Shown piece by piece: positions 11,156-23,734 of a stretch of DNA of 64,000 bases (positions are counted from its first letter, which is position 1; each line of letters begins with the position of its first letter). The notes under the pieces were generated by a model. The model was not told the origin of the DNA, did no database searches, and worked only from the letters and a program-made list of their open reading frames with translations. The DNA lies in NCBI RefSeq assembly GCF_902686445.1, contig NC_062220.1, forward strand, positions 93,496,143-93,560,142, given 5' to 3'. This DNA comes from Sciurus carolinensis (taxonomy: Eukaryota > Chordata > Mammalia > Rodentia > Sciuridae). Both the position numbers and the translations under genes were made by a program.

Positions 11156-12175
11156 ATTTATGGACCATCAGTGACCTTATCTTATAACAATATGCATATG
11201 AAGAAATACACTGTATATCCAAAATGATATTCAAAACTACTCCTAAATTGAGATTAAGTTTTATCTAAATCACCATGAAGCCCACACTCTGGCCTATTTC
11301 CAATCAATGTGACTGCATTAAGCAACAATCCCCTAAAACCCCAAGTGCTTTGAAGATTTAATGCCTTTGTTCCTTCTTGAAAGATCTGTAATCCATCCCT
11401 CAAAGTCAAAAGAATTCAAATATAGCAATTTATGCTGACTGTCCTGTGACCCTTCCTGTTATACCTTTATAGCATCAAAACATGCCATGTACACGTCATG
11501 CACATGCCAGTTTATTCTACTACAGTGCAAGGCTGAGCCACTGTTGATTCATGCCTGGCATCTCACTGGGTTGAACTGTTAAACTACTGTTATCTAAGTT
11601 GTAAGAGAAATTACAGAATGTGTTCAATTAGAAATCAAAACACATAAAATAACATCTAAACAATCCAAATTATTTCAGGGGTTCATATTACGTGAAAATT
11701 CACATTTCTAACCAATAGTATCTAGAAAACAAAGCCCAATTTCTGTTAGTAAGCTAACAAATTAAAAGACATTCATCAGGATCCAGTCTGAGAAAGAAAA
11801 AAGTCACATCCCACAAACTTAGCTCTGTCTTTCCTTCTTAGTGCTAGATTTTTGTGTGGGTTATGAACACTTCAAAGCCAGCAAGTGCCTGAATAACAAC
11901 TAGATAAATAACTACTACAATATTTTCCTAGAAACCAAGAAGAACATTCAAGAAATATTAGCCAATATCTTTGTCCTTAAGGGTAAAATCTTTGAAAGAG
12001 AAGATTTAGTACACGAAATAATGAAAGAACACATTAAGCATTCAAGCAGATGGCACTAAGTCTAAGAACTGTAAGAAATCTAAGAAGGCAGATCAGTAAT
12101 GATCTTCTTAGGACATTTAAATAAGATTTTAGGGAGAGAAGGCCTTAGAACATGAATACAACTTAGTTGGGGATT
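11156..12175. other. Intron 1, nothing recognised
   Basis: Ordinary AT-rich intronic DNA. No coding, RNA or repeat feature was identified with confidence. Confidence 0.4.
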
Positions 12176-12765
12176 TTTTTTCCATATTTTTTAACTGGTG
12201 CATTATAGTTGTACATAATGGTGGGATTCTTTGTTACATATGTATACATGTACACAATGTAACATCATCATTTGGCTAATATGATTCCCCAGTATTTCCA
12301 TTTTCCTACCTGCCTCCTTCACCCTGGTCCCTTTCCTCTACTTGTCTCCCTTTGAATTTCATAAGCTCACCCACCACCAACCATTCTTTTCCTTTTCCCT
12401 ATCTAACTTCCACATTTGAGAGAAAACATATGACCCTTGACTTGGTGTTTGACTTATTTCACTGAACATAACATTCTGAAGTTCTAACCGTTTTCCTACA
12501 AATGACATAATTCTATACATCTTTATATTTAAATAAAACTCCACTGGGTATATACACAACATTTTCCTTATCCATTCATCCATTGATGGACACCTAGGCT
12601 GGTTCCATAGTTTGGCTGTTGTGAATTGTGCTGCTATAAACATGGGTATGCACGTATCTAAATCTTTAGAAAAACTCCAAGAAGTGGTATAACTAGACTG
12701 TATGGTAGTTCCCTTCCCAGTCTTTTGAGGAACCTCCACACTGATCCTCACAGTGATTGTACTAA

Positions 12766-13341
12766 TGTAAGGGATAGATGAGAATGGGGGGAACACAAGG
12801 TTAAGAGAAAAAATAAAATGGGCCCACTGTACTGAACCCATACACTTTCTTTGCCAAAAAGCAATCTGCCTACAGCCCCGCCTGGCCTGAGTGGACAGGA
12901 TATATCACATTCCTCAGCAAACTTAAACAGGGACAAAGGTCAGGCAGTCATTATAGGTAATGAATTATGGGAATCAAGAGAAGATGATAACAACTGGTTA
13001 TCATGGTTATCAAAGAAAAAATAATGGGTTGTTAATCTCTGCACTCATGCTCCTGGTCACTCTGCACTGCTAACAATTAACCTCTGCATCCCTGCTCTCA
13101 GACAAGTACAAGAAGAAGAGAAGGCAATAATTAAAAAGAGAGGTTTTGCGGTCTATAAAACAGCAAGACGCACCCTCTCACACAGGCTTTCGGCTCCACA
13201 ACCCCAATTCCCGTTAGAGAAATCAGTCTATCACTTTTTTAAATAAAAGTTGCTTTCTACACTTACGTTGAGGTCTCTCAGGTGTTTAATCTTCAACACT
13301 GAGTACAAGGACCCATTTCCTGATCTCCAAGACCAGTATCA
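12766..13341 (+). mobile_element. ERV1-type solo LTR, nested in L1
   Basis: A 576-bp element starts TGTAAGGG and ends AGTATCA, flanked by the 4-bp duplication CTAA (12762-12765 and 13342-13345). A TATAAAA box is at 13154-13160 and AATAAA at 13242-13247, so it reads on the plus strand, opposite to DPY19L1. The flanking L1 rejoins exactly across it (GTACTAA / TTTACAAT). A 4-bp duplication is usual for class I endogenous retroviruses. No internal retroviral genes are present. Confidence 0.85.
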
Positions 13342-13353
13342 CTAATTTACAAT

Positions 13354-13897
13354 TGTGAGAAACAAGTTCACCTGCCCAAATCCAAAGAACTAAGAGACAC
13401 AAGGTATGGCAAAAGTGAGACTTTTTACTTTTTACAGTATTGCAAGATCAGGTGTCTGGGTGAGCAGACACACCAATAGTAGTTAAAAATAGCAGTTTAT
13501 TCCCTAGTGTTCAAGGTCCCTCCCCCAATTCATCACTGGCTAAGTATTATGGGGTGGACAGTTCCTGAACACTGCCTAGGTTTTACTGTCTTCTACTGGA
13601 TTATTTAAGAAATGTACCTTTAGTTGTCACCACCTGCCTGTTTTCTTGTGGCAGGAAGGCCTTGTTAGGTTGAGTGTACCTTGGCATGTAAGGAGTGTAT
13701 CTTTGTTGGCCACTGGGCCCTCTTCCCCTCACCTGCTTGTCAAGAGGCCATGAATCTGTCACACTCTTGTCCTAACTGCTTGTAACTTTTCACTCTGCTC
13801 TCCTCTCCAGTTGTTTTTATTATATCTCAAGTAATTTTACATTTAAGGCTAAAGACTATATTATAAAAATGGACAACCAGACTTTCTATTTCTCACA
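13354..13897 (-). mobile_element. Second ERV1-type solo LTR, nested in same L1
   Basis: A 544-bp element with perfect terminal inverted ends TGTGAGAAA ... TTTCTCACA and a 4-bp duplication CAAT (13350-13353 and 13898-13901). On the minus strand it has AATAAA (13501-13496) followed by a U5-like stretch with CTTAGTTCTTTGG, so its orientation is minus. It is unrelated in sequence to the LTR 12 bp away. Together the two interrupt the L1 ORF2 C-terminal region. Confidence 0.85.
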
Positions 13898-14782
13898 CAA
13901 TTAAACCAAAAGTGTAAAAGTGTTTTCCCCCCTCACATCCTCTCCAGCATTTATTATTGCTTGTATTCTTGATGGTTACCATCTACCTGAAGTGAGATGA
14001 AATCTCAGTATAGTTTTTATTTGCATTTCCCTAATTGGTAACAATATTGAACATTTTTTCAAATATTTGTTGATGATTTGTATTTATTCTTTTGGGAAGT
14101 GTCTGTTTAGTTCATTTGAACATTTATCAACTGGGTTTTTTTTTCCCCCCCTTTGGTATTAAGTTTTTTGAATCCTTTATACACTCTGGATATTAATCCT
14201 TTGTCAGATTTTCTTCCATTCTACAGATTCTCTTTTCACATTCTTGTTTTCTGTGCAGAAGTTTTTCTTTTGAGGCTATCCTATTCATTAATTATTGGCA
14301 TTATTTGCTGAGCTGCAGGGGTCCTACTGAGAAAGTTGTTGCCTGTGTGTATATGCTCACATGCTGTTGATCCAATGTTTTCTTCTAGGAGTTGAATAGT
14401 TTCTGGTCTAATTCATAAATCTTTACTTCATTTTGAGTTGACTTTTGTGCAGGGTGAGAGATAAGGATCTAGTCACATTCTTCTACATACGGATAGCCAA
14501 TTATCCCAGCACTATTTGTTTAAAAGGCTGTAATTTTTTTCCAATGTGTATTTTTGACACCTCTGTCAAGCATCAGATGACAGCATCTTGGTTTTTGTCT
14601 CTGTGTCTCCTATTCTGTACCATTGGCCTATGTCTGTTTTTATGCCTGTATCATGCAGGTTTAGTTACTATAGCTCTGCAGCATAATTTGAAGTTGGGTA
14701 TTGTGAGGGCTCCAGCTTCTCTTTTTTGACTTAGATCTGCTTTGGCTATTCTGGGTCCTTTATTCTTCAAAATGAATTTTAG

Positions 14783-14876
14783 GGGGCTGGGGAGATAGCT
14801 CACTCGGTAGAGTGCTTGCCTTGTAAGCACAAGGCCCTGGGTTCGATCCCCAGCACCAAAAAACAAAAACAAAAAC
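14783..14876 (+). repeat. ID SINE, intact pol III boxes
   Basis: Well-preserved tRNA-Ala-like ID element: GGGGCTGGGGAGATAGCTCA start, an A-box-like TAGCTCACTCGG, a B box GGTTCGATCCC, and a (CAAAAA)n tail. It is flanked by the 14-bp duplication AAAATGAATTTTAG (14769-14782 and 14877-14890), so it inserted into the L1 rather recently. It is a SINE, not a tRNA gene: the tail and target duplication settle that. Confidence 0.93.
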
Positions 14877-15647
14877 AAAATGAATTTTAGGATGGTATTT
14901 TTCTAATTTTGTTAAAAATGTCATTGGTATTTGATGGGATTACACTGAATCTGTACATTGCTTTTGGTGGTATGGCCATTTTAACAATATCAATTTTACT
15001 TATCCATAACCATGGGAGGTTTTCCCAACTTGTGTCTTCTTCAACTTCTTTCTTCAATGTTCTATAGTTTTCATTGTAGAGGTCTTTCACCTCCTTGATT
15101 AGATTTATTCCTTGCTTTTGTTTGTTTTTTTTTAAGACTATTTTGAATGGGATTTTATTCCTGATTTCTTTCTCAGCAGATTAATTACTAGCGTATAGAA
15201 AAGTCACTGATTTTTGCATACTGATTTTGTAACTTGCTACTTTGTTGAATTTGTTAGTTCACCAGTCTTTTGGTAAAGCTTTTTGAACCTTCAACGTATA
15301 GGATCATATAAAAAACAGTAATAATTTGATGTCTTTCTTTCCTATTTTTATCCCTTTTATTTCCTTCTCTTGATTAATTGCTCTGGCTAGAATTTCTAGC
15401 ACTATATAAAATAGGAATGGTGAGAGTGGACATCATCATCTTGTTACGGATTTTAAAGGAAATGATTTCATTTTTCCCCATTCACTACAATACTGGCTTT
15501 GGATTTGTAATATACACCTTTTATGACATTGAAGTAGGTTCCTTCTATCCTAGTTTCTTCACTGTTTTTATCATGAATGGGTACAGAATTTTGTCAAAGA
15601 CTTTCCCTGCATCTATTGAGATGACTGAGATTTTGTTCTTTTTTTCA

Positions 15648-15742
15648 GATTTTAAAATTTTATTCATTCTAATTAGTTGTACATGATGGTAGAATGTATT
15701 TATACATTTTGATAGATCATATATAAATAAAGTATTCTTAAT
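15648..15742 (-). repeat. Short truncated L1 3'-end insertion
   Basis: A T-rich start (TTTTAAAATTTTATTC) and GTTGTACATGATGGTAGAAT resemble the squirrel L1 3' tail and are out of place in L1 ORF2, whose sequence resumes at about 15740. It is probably a small secondary insertion; the borders are approximate. Confidence 0.5.
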
Positions 15743-18310
15743 TCTATGTGAATTATATCTATTAATTTGCATATGTTAAATCACCTTTCATCCCTGGGAT
15801 AAAACCAACTTGGTCAAGATGTACAACTTTCTTAATATGTTGTTAATATGATTTGCTAATATTTTATTAGGAATTTTCACATCTATGTTCATCAGGGATA
15901 TTGGTCTGTAATTTTCTTTTCTTGATGTGTCCTTATCTGGTTTTGGTATGAGGGCGATACTAACTTCACAGAATGAATTTGGAAGTGTTCCATCCCCTTC
16001 TATTTTATAGAATAATTTGAAGAGCCCTAGCATTAGTTCCTCTTTAAAGGTCTGGTAGAATTTAGCTGGGAATTCATCTGCTCCTGGGTTTCCCCTTGTT
16101 GGAAGGCTCTTTATTAGTGTTTCTATCTCATTGCTACTTATTGGTTTGTTTAGGCTTCCTACATCCTATTAATTCAATTTTGGCAGGTCATATGTGTCTA
16201 GAAATGTATCTGTTTCTTCTAAGTTTTCCAATTCATTGGAGTATGTTTTAAAAATAGTCCCTACTGATTCTCTGGATTTCTATGATGTTTGTAGTGATTT
16301 CTCCTTTTTTTCTCTAATTTTATTAATTTCTCTCTTTTGGTTAGTTTGAAAATAAAATAAGAGTTTATCTTATTTTAAAAATCTTAAATTTCATTGATTT
16401 CAGTTCTGACCTTAATTATTTTCTTCCTTCTACTGGTTGTAGAACTAGAATGTTCTTGTTTTCCAAGGGGAGGGACTTGAGATGCACTATTATGTTGTTT
16501 ATTTGGGATTTTTCTGATTTTCTTATATAGGCAGTTATAGCCATAAAATTTCCTATTAGAACCACCATCATAGTGTTACAAAGGTTCTGGCATATTGTAC
16601 CACTATTCTCATTTGATTGTAAGAATTTTTTAATTTCTTCTATTACCCATTCTTCATTCAAAATTGTACCACTCAATCTGCATGTGTTTATAACGTTTCT
16701 GTAGGGTTTTTTGATGTTGATTTTTAACTTCATTCCATTATAATCAGATAAGATGCAAGGAACTGTACCATTTTTTAAATATTTGCTAAGAGTTACTCTG
16801 TGGCCTAAAATATTGTTTTTTGGAAAAGGATCCAAGGGCAGCTGAGAAGAAAGTATACTCAGGCCTTGTTGGATGAAAGATTCTACAGATGCCTGTTAAG
16901 TCCATTAGATTTAAAATGTTTTTAGGTCCATACAGTCTTTATGGAATTTATATCTGGATGACCTATCTATTGGTAACAGAAGTGTGTCACAGTCACCAGT
17001 TTTATTATACTAGGGTCTGTTTGAGTCCTTCAGTAGGGTCTACTTTATGTAATTAAGTGCACCAACATTTGAGGCATAAACATTTATGCTCATTATATCC
17101 TCTTGTTGATTGTTACTGGTATTATCAGTATAAAATGACCTTCATTGTCTCTTGACATTAATTTTGATTTAAAGTCTGCTTTGTTGGATATGAGAGTAGT
17201 TACTCCTTATTTTCAGGCTCAATTTGTAGAGTATATTAATTTCCATTCTTTAACTTTCAGTCTACTGCTGTCTTTTCCTGTAAGATGAGTCTCAAACAAC
17301 ATACGGTTGAGCCTGGTTTTTAATCCACTCTGCCAGCTTACATCTTTTAACTGGGGAGTTGAGACCATTTACATGCAATGTTATTATACAGAGTTGATTA
17401 TTAATCCCTGCCAGTTTGATTTATTCCTAATATTTAATTTGGTCCTGTTTCTCATTTGCTTAGCAATTCTTCAAATGAGATTTGACCACTTGTGAGATAC
17501 AGGGATTGTTTTTGATTTTTTTTTTTCTCAGTGTGAACTATTTAAGTATTTTCTATAGTACTGTTTTAGCTGTCAAGAATTCTTTAAGTTTCTGCTTTTC
17601 TTGAAAGATTTTTATTTCTTCCATGATTCTAAAGGATAGCTTTGCTGGATACAGCAATCTTGGTTCCCAGTTATTAATTTTCAGGACTTGGAACACATCA
17701 TTCCAAGTCCTCCTGGCTTTTAGACTTTGTGCTAAGAAACTGGAAATAATTCTGATTAGATTGTCTCTAAATGCAACCTGACCTTTTTCTCTTCGGGCAA
17801 TTAAAATTCTATCATCTTTCTGTAATTATAATGTGTCATGAAGAAGTTCTTTTTGATCTTGTCTATTTGGGGTTCTGAATGTCTCCTGTATCTGGATGTC
17901 CAGCTCATTCTCAAGGTTTGAAACTTTTCTGTCATTATTTCCCTAAAAAGGTTATCCATGCCATTAGCTTACATCTCACAACCCTCTTCAATTCCAATCA
18001 TTCTTAAATTTGGTCTCAATGTTGTCCCAGAGTTCTTGTTTTATTCAATGTTGTCTGAATTTTCAAGGCCAGCCACTTTGTCTTCTAGTTCTGAGATTCT
18101 ATCTTCGGCATGGTCTACTATATTACAGAGACTTCCAACTGAACATTTTATTTATTATGTCTTTCACTTCCAAGATTTGTTTCTTTTTCAGACCCTCTAA
18201 CTCACTGAATTTCTCATATCCTGTACTGACTATACTGACTTCCTCACTTCACTCAGTTGTTTTTCTGCGTTCTCTTAGGATTCATCATTTTTATAATCAT
18301 TCTTTTGAAT

Positions 18311-18522
18311 TTTTTTTTTTTTTTTTTGGTACCAGGGATTGAACTCAGGGGCACTCGACCACTGAACCACATCCCCAGTCCCATCTTGTACTTTATTTAG
18401 AGACAGGGTCTCACTGAGTTGCTTAGTGCCTCACTTTTGCTGAGGCTGACTGTGAACTCAAGATCCTCCTGTCTCAGACTCCTGAGCTGCAGGGATTACA
18501 GTCATGTGCCACCATGCCTGGC
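18311..18522 (-). repeat. B1-ID dimeric SINE in L1
   Basis: Poly-T tail, reverse ID part (GGTACCAGGGATTGAACTCA) and reverse B1 part ending GTGCCACCATGCCTGGC. The 10-bp duplication TCTTTTGAAT flanks it (18301-18310 and 18523-18532). It lies within the ORF1 part of the host L1. Confidence 0.92.
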
Positions 18523-20895
18523 TCTTTTGAATCTTTATCTGATATTTCATCCATTTCATTATATATGGAGTCAGATGTGAACTATAAACTTTAGGAGGCA
18601 TTGTATTACCTTGATTTTTCATATTCCTTATATCTTTGTGTTGGGTTTTATGCATATCTTGAGATGGATTATTCTTCCACTTCTATGTGTGGATCTTTTT
18701 AGAGAATGACCTTCTCCTGTCTAAGTGTTCTACAATGATCTACATTAATATCCCTCATTGGTATGGTATCTACATCCTTTGTGTTAATTCAGTTTTTTGC
18801 TATAGGAGTGGATATCCATCAGTGGGACCTTAGGGACCCCCTAGCTAGTTGGGGGTCTGGCTATTAGTTTGGGGGTTTTGGTTCTTTATTAAAGTATCAT
18901 TTTAGTTTGAGTGAGGTTATTTTGTGTATGGAACAAGTGTGCTATCTTTGGGTGGGGTTAGTTCAGCAGCAGAGTCTCTGTCCTGTGAATTTATAGTGTC
19001 CTTGTAAATTCCAAGAACCTCACAGAAAAGAGGTAAATAAACTGTAGCAACAACAAAAGCAAATAATATACAGCATTAAAATAAATAACCAGTGCCTACT
19101 ATGACATCTACAGCACTATTTACTACAAAAACAGGAATTATTGGGTCAACAATTGCCAACAGCAAAAAATAATAAATAGCTATGAACTAGACTTGGCATT
19201 AAAGTAAACACCAAGTATATCAACTACACCCTCCACAGTACTAATAATTACAACAACATGAATGGTGAGGCAGGAGTCATATAAATGAAGCAGGTCTAAA
19301 TGGTGGTAAAAATACAGTTCATTAAAAGGGAAAAATATGATAGGAAGGTAAAAGGCTTTTGAAATTCAATTTCAACAGAATAAATGCAGAAGAGATTGAG
19401 TAGGTAATGGAGGTATATATAGAGGAGGAGGAAAAGAAAGAAAAAAATAAATTGAGAGAGAAATAGAGAATAAGAGAATTTGGTTGTTAGAGAATAGACA
19501 GAAAGAGAAACAAACGAAACACAAAACAAAAAACCCTAATCCTCAAAAGAAATGCTAAAATAAGAAAACAGAAATGAATACATATATGTATATTTATCCA
19601 CAAACTAATCAGCACAGCAAGAACACCAAATTAAAAAAAAAAAGGAAAAAAAGATTCTTAACGAAAAATGAGAATTGTCTCCACTAAGGTGGACAAAACT
19701 GTCAATAAGCACGATGGTCACTGCCTATGCCCAACTGTCCTTTCCATTTCCTTTTGGGCTTTGTACAGTGAGAGAGAGCCTGCACATACATAAATGCACA
19801 AGCTAGAGCTATAGACTATTAACCCATTTCTCTTTCTGTGTTGCTCACTAAGCTGCCAGCTGGAGTGGCCTAAAACTGAAGCTAGTTAAAACAGCTCTAG
19901 CTTCCCTTCTCATCAGTATAAGGTAGAGTAAAATGGGAAATACTATGGATTAGGGTTTCTTCCGGACAGACGAGATCAATACACTTCCAGGGTGGGGCTG
20001 CTACAGAGTTCTAACAAGGGAGCTCTGGAAGCTGGAGCTTAGGTCTAATCTGGCCTTAGGAATTTTGTTGGTTGGTATCTGCTGTGGAGAAATTAAATCA
20101 ATACACCCAAAGGGCCAGGTAGATGCAGATCTCTGCTGGGAGTCTGGATCTCGGGAGTCTTGTGGGAGGGAACCAACCCTCCACAAGTCTCATACACACA
20201 GCTGTCCACAAACGCGGCCTCCCCAAGCTTTGTCCCTAAGTATATTTACACTCATCTATTCAGTCTCCCACAACTCTTCACCTGGTCATGTGAGTCACTG
20301 AACTCAGTAAGTTGCACTCCCCTCCTTATTTCTGAGTTGAATTCCCCTGTGTACAATCTTTTCTATGCCCATTTCACTCAAGTTGTGCTAAGTATACCCA
20401 AGATCACAGGGTAGGTGCTTGCTGGGATAGTATGGTAATGTTTGCTATGATCTCCTAGGCCCCCACAGCAGCAAGTTGCAGTGTAGCATCCTCAAAATGG
20501 CTTCACCTCAGCTCTCTGCAGTCAGCTGAGAATACAGAACACATTTCACACACTGAGCATCCTCTGGATCAGCTATGTTCAGGATGCTTTTCTGATCTAC
20601 AGGTTTTTCCATGCCAAATTTGTCCACTGTATTTCTCTATTTTATCACTCCTCTGCAGTGAACCAGCACCATTGCCACTGTCACAACCAGTTTGACTCCA
20701 ATGTACTCTTTCTTGTTCTTTGGTCAATGCAACCAAACTTCTGAGTTTCTAAGACACTGTAACTATCTAATATTGAATTTCAGTGACATCCCTCTTTCAC
20801 ACACCATGCTGAGAAGCAATATTCCTGCTGCTTGAATCTGAACCACAGAGCAACTGGAAATGCAGCCTTTCTCTAATCTGCCATCTTAAATCTCC

Positions 20896-21513
20896 TTAGG
20901 TGAGGATTTATAGTGGATAACCGAAAGACAAATACAACAAAATTGAATGTGAACCTGCATCCAACATGACAAAAGAGTTCTCTCACTAATACTGATGGTA
21001 TGGAATATAATAACAATGGACTAATATTTATTGAGGGCCCACTTATTATATACACACTACGTCAGGTTTTCAGTGCTCTCTGAACATCAAGCAGAGAGTT
21101 TAGTCAGTGGGCCTTGACGTGCCAAAAATAAAAGAGGCCAGAGTCCCTAAGATCAGTAACCTCTTGTCTTAAAAAAAAAAAAAAAATCCATTTACCCCAC
21201 TGTGCTACACAGCATACTCAATTTCTATATGTGTCATGATGTGAAAAAGGCCAGGAAACTCTGAACTAGTTAAAAAGAGAGGGGGGATCAAAAAGAAAAA
21301 AAAAAAAAGCAAGTTTCAGAGAAAACATCATTCGGTAGCAACACAGAGCCACAGTAGTCCAAACCCTGGCACTAATTAGGATAGCACTAAATAAAACCAT
21401 AGATATTTAAGTATTTGATCCAGGGATATTTTTAAAACTCACAAGTGATTCAGATATATAATAAAGACTGTTATCATTGATACAGAGAAAGACTGGGGTG
21501 AAATCTGGGTAAA

Positions 21514-21545
<32 letters not shown>

Positions 21546-21715
21546 CTTCAACGTGAGAATTGGTTCCTTGCTATTCCAGGTATCCTGGAGCCCAACAGCA
21601 ATTGCATCATCTTGGTTGGAAACATAGAACTCAGGTCACCTCCCACTCCTCCTGACTTCCAACCTATATTTTAACAATATCACCTAAGGTGATCCATAAC
21701 CACTTCTAAGGGTGA
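20896..21715. other. Intron 1; homopolymer runs, otherwise unassigned
   Basis: Contains A-runs at about 21171-21186 and 21297-21308 and a T-run at 21517-21539. These look like tails of decayed retroelements, but their bodies are not recognisable. Confidence 0.4.
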
Positions 21716-21719
21716 CATC

Positions 21720-21948
21720 TCAACACTGATACCACACTGGAATCCCCTCATAGCTTTACCCATTACAAGACAGACTCAGGGCTGGTTCTAACTTGGAACA
21801 CTGACCCAGGAGAGGCATGCCAAGACTGCATTCCTGGGTCCCACTCTCAGAGATCCTAATTCTACAGATCACGCTAAGGTTCAGAAACCTCCATTTTTAA
21901 CAAACCCTCAGGTGATTTCATACAGTCCAAACTTTGAGAAGTGATATA
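21720..21948 (+). mobile_element. MER5A-type hAT-Charlie MITE relic
   Basis: Plus-strand match to the MER5 pattern: CTGGGTCCCACTCTCAGAGA, TCCTAATTCTACAG, CCATTTTTAACAAACCCTCA, GGTGATTTCATACAGTCC and CTTTGAGAA at the end. The 5' half is weak. Confidence 0.65.
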
Positions 21949-22722
21949 GTTATAGCAGGAAAGCCAACGAGAAGAATATGGTAACAATTCAGGTGTGAGA
22001 TAAGAAGACCTGGATAGCAGTGACATGAGCTGAATTAGAAAAAGGCAAATATAAATTCAAAAGATAACCGAAGGAGAAACTGGCAAAACTTGACAGCTGA
22101 AAAAAAAGGATTAAGAAAGGAAAAGAATTAAAATTCTTTTTTATTTCTCCTGCTAAGAAAGTCATTCCTAAGAAGAAACATTCCTTAGGTTTTATATGAT
22201 TTATAACTTAATTAGCCTCTCAGAGTCTCATCTGCACAAAGCAAAAAATGAGGAGTTTTTACTTGGTTATCTCTAATCCTAGCACTTAATGACCTTGGAG
22301 AACAACCTACAGCTATGCAAACACTTTGGACTTCATACTCTCCAAAATGATTGCACAGTGTTTTTCTATTTTCTATTTTCATTTCAATCTTCCTGATCTC
22401 CATACTACAAAGTGTTGATAGGTTTGGCCCTTTTAATTGGTTTTCTCTTTTGAATTCAGGAGCAATCCAATTTTGAATAGGAAAAGAAGGAGTGAGTTCA
22501 ATTTTCTAGTAGAGATATTGAGTCTCAAACAGAGAACAGGATTGCTTTTAAAATTCATAGTCATGATTTGAAGAAACTTCTGCTCCTGGTAAGATGTAGA
22601 GTTCACGATGGTCTAAATGATGATGGTTTTTAAGACTGAAGTAAGTTAATCAGAGCTTCTGCCATATATTTGCCACTGAGCAAAACAGTGCTTTACAGGA
22701 GTTTTAAAAAATTTGAAACTCT
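21949..22722. other. Intron 1, nothing recognised
   Basis: AT-rich DNA without an assignable exon, RNA or repeat. Confidence 0.4.
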
Positions 22723-22724
22723 TA

Positions 22725-22890
22725 ATTATAATAATAATGACTCAACATCTGTTTATCAGTTGCAGTTTACAAAGCACTTTCGCATATCAAGCAGAAACGA
22801 TCCAGGAGTCCTTTTGAGACAAATGTGGTTCTTATTTTCCCATGAGGCCCAAGGTCACATGACTAGAATGCAGTAAGGTCTGGAAGAGAG
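22725..22890 (+). repeat. MIR SINE, diverged
   Basis: CAGTTTACAAAGCACTTTCG, TTATTTTCCCATGAGGCCCA and AGGTCACATGACTAGAATGC follow the MIR core order on the plus strand. Confidence 0.65.
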
Positions 22891-23734
22891 CCCAGGGTTT
22901 CTTTCACTCCAAGCTCAGGCATGAAAATGTTGAGCACATTTAACCAACAGGGTGCACTGGCACACAGCACACAAGGATGCCTTAGAAATCATAAAACCAT
23001 CAAGGACAAAATGGTTTCATTTCAAATGGATATATGAAAACAGCAGAGAATGAAAAGTATGTATAACCACCCTGAACAGAATATAATTGAGCTTCTAAAA
23101 AGAAAAATATACAAAGTTGGTTTTCATATATTTAAATATTTATGTACAAATATTAAAGTAAGCAATCTTAATATAATTACCCAATGTATGTTTTAAAAGT
23201 CTTAGCCTTACATAATGTGAAAATATTTCTAAATTGACAGAAATTAATAATCTTCATAGAGTATCTTCCTTATTGAAAAAAATGCATTTCAGTATTTCAA
23301 GAACAGATAAAATATATAATCAAAATAATATGATAGCTTATTAAATACTTCTGGGTATGCAGATGGAAGTTGCAAAACTCTACTAAACCTGGCAAAAGTG
23401 TACCAGCTGTGTTTCTTCACTAAAAGAAAAATAGAACAACAAACCTCAAACATCCAGTCCATCACATTCAACAAAGATTTTAACAAGTTCATTGCCTGAT
23501 ATACCGTTCCAATCTTAACATTAAGAAGTCACTCCAAATTTCAAACTGCCCTTGGATATCACAATGTCTTGCTTATCATTTAATTTAAATGATTAAAAAC
23601 ATTGTGGCACTATTTTTACTGTTTTTATAGCACTGCCAAACAACCAATAGTTTTAAAAAAATCAGTTTTTATTAGTTTTAGAAGTTAATTATGAATGACA
23701 AAATGAAAACTAATAGGTTAACCATAAGGATATA

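Larger units (their letters stand above)
12359..17450 (-). pseudogene. L1 ORF2 (endonuclease/reverse transcriptase) remnant
   Basis: Pieces of L1 ORF2 can be read on the minus strand in several frames: 16416-16835, 15788-16033 (contains [20 protein letters not shown] and [11 protein letters not shown], the reverse transcriptase entry region), 15545-15772, 14887-15090 (ENLPWLWISKIDIVKMAIPP) and 12359-12760 (C-terminus). Stops and frameshifts separate them, and two LTRs and two other insertions interrupt the frame. The reverse transcriptase region therefore survives only as fragments. Confidence 0.85.
12176..20895 (-). mobile_element. Near-full-length L1 retrotransposon, decayed
   Basis: A minus-strand L1 with its 3' end near 12176-12200 (poly-T on the plus strand). 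The ORF2 C-terminal region is near 12360-12760 (peptides such as MFIAAQFTTAKLWNQPRCPS). ORF2 continues from 13902 to about 17450, and ORF1-like sequence lies at about 17500-18800. A probable 5' UTR reaches about 20890 and ends near CTGCCATCTTAAATC. Subtracting the inserted LTRs and SINEs leaves roughly 7.2 kb, close to full length. Open frames are short and shifted, so the copy cannot be active. The 5' limit is uncertain, and I found no convincing flanking duplication. It is in the same orientation as DPY19L1. Confidence 0.8.

Noticed and set aside
12359..12841. 160-codon minus-strand frame
   Set aside because: It is a chance read-through from the LTR at 12766 into the L1 ORF2 C-terminus, joining two unrelated repeats.
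14783..14876. Possible tRNA-Ala gene
   Set aside because: The tRNA-like boxes are present, but the A-rich tail and 14-bp target duplication identify an ID SINE.
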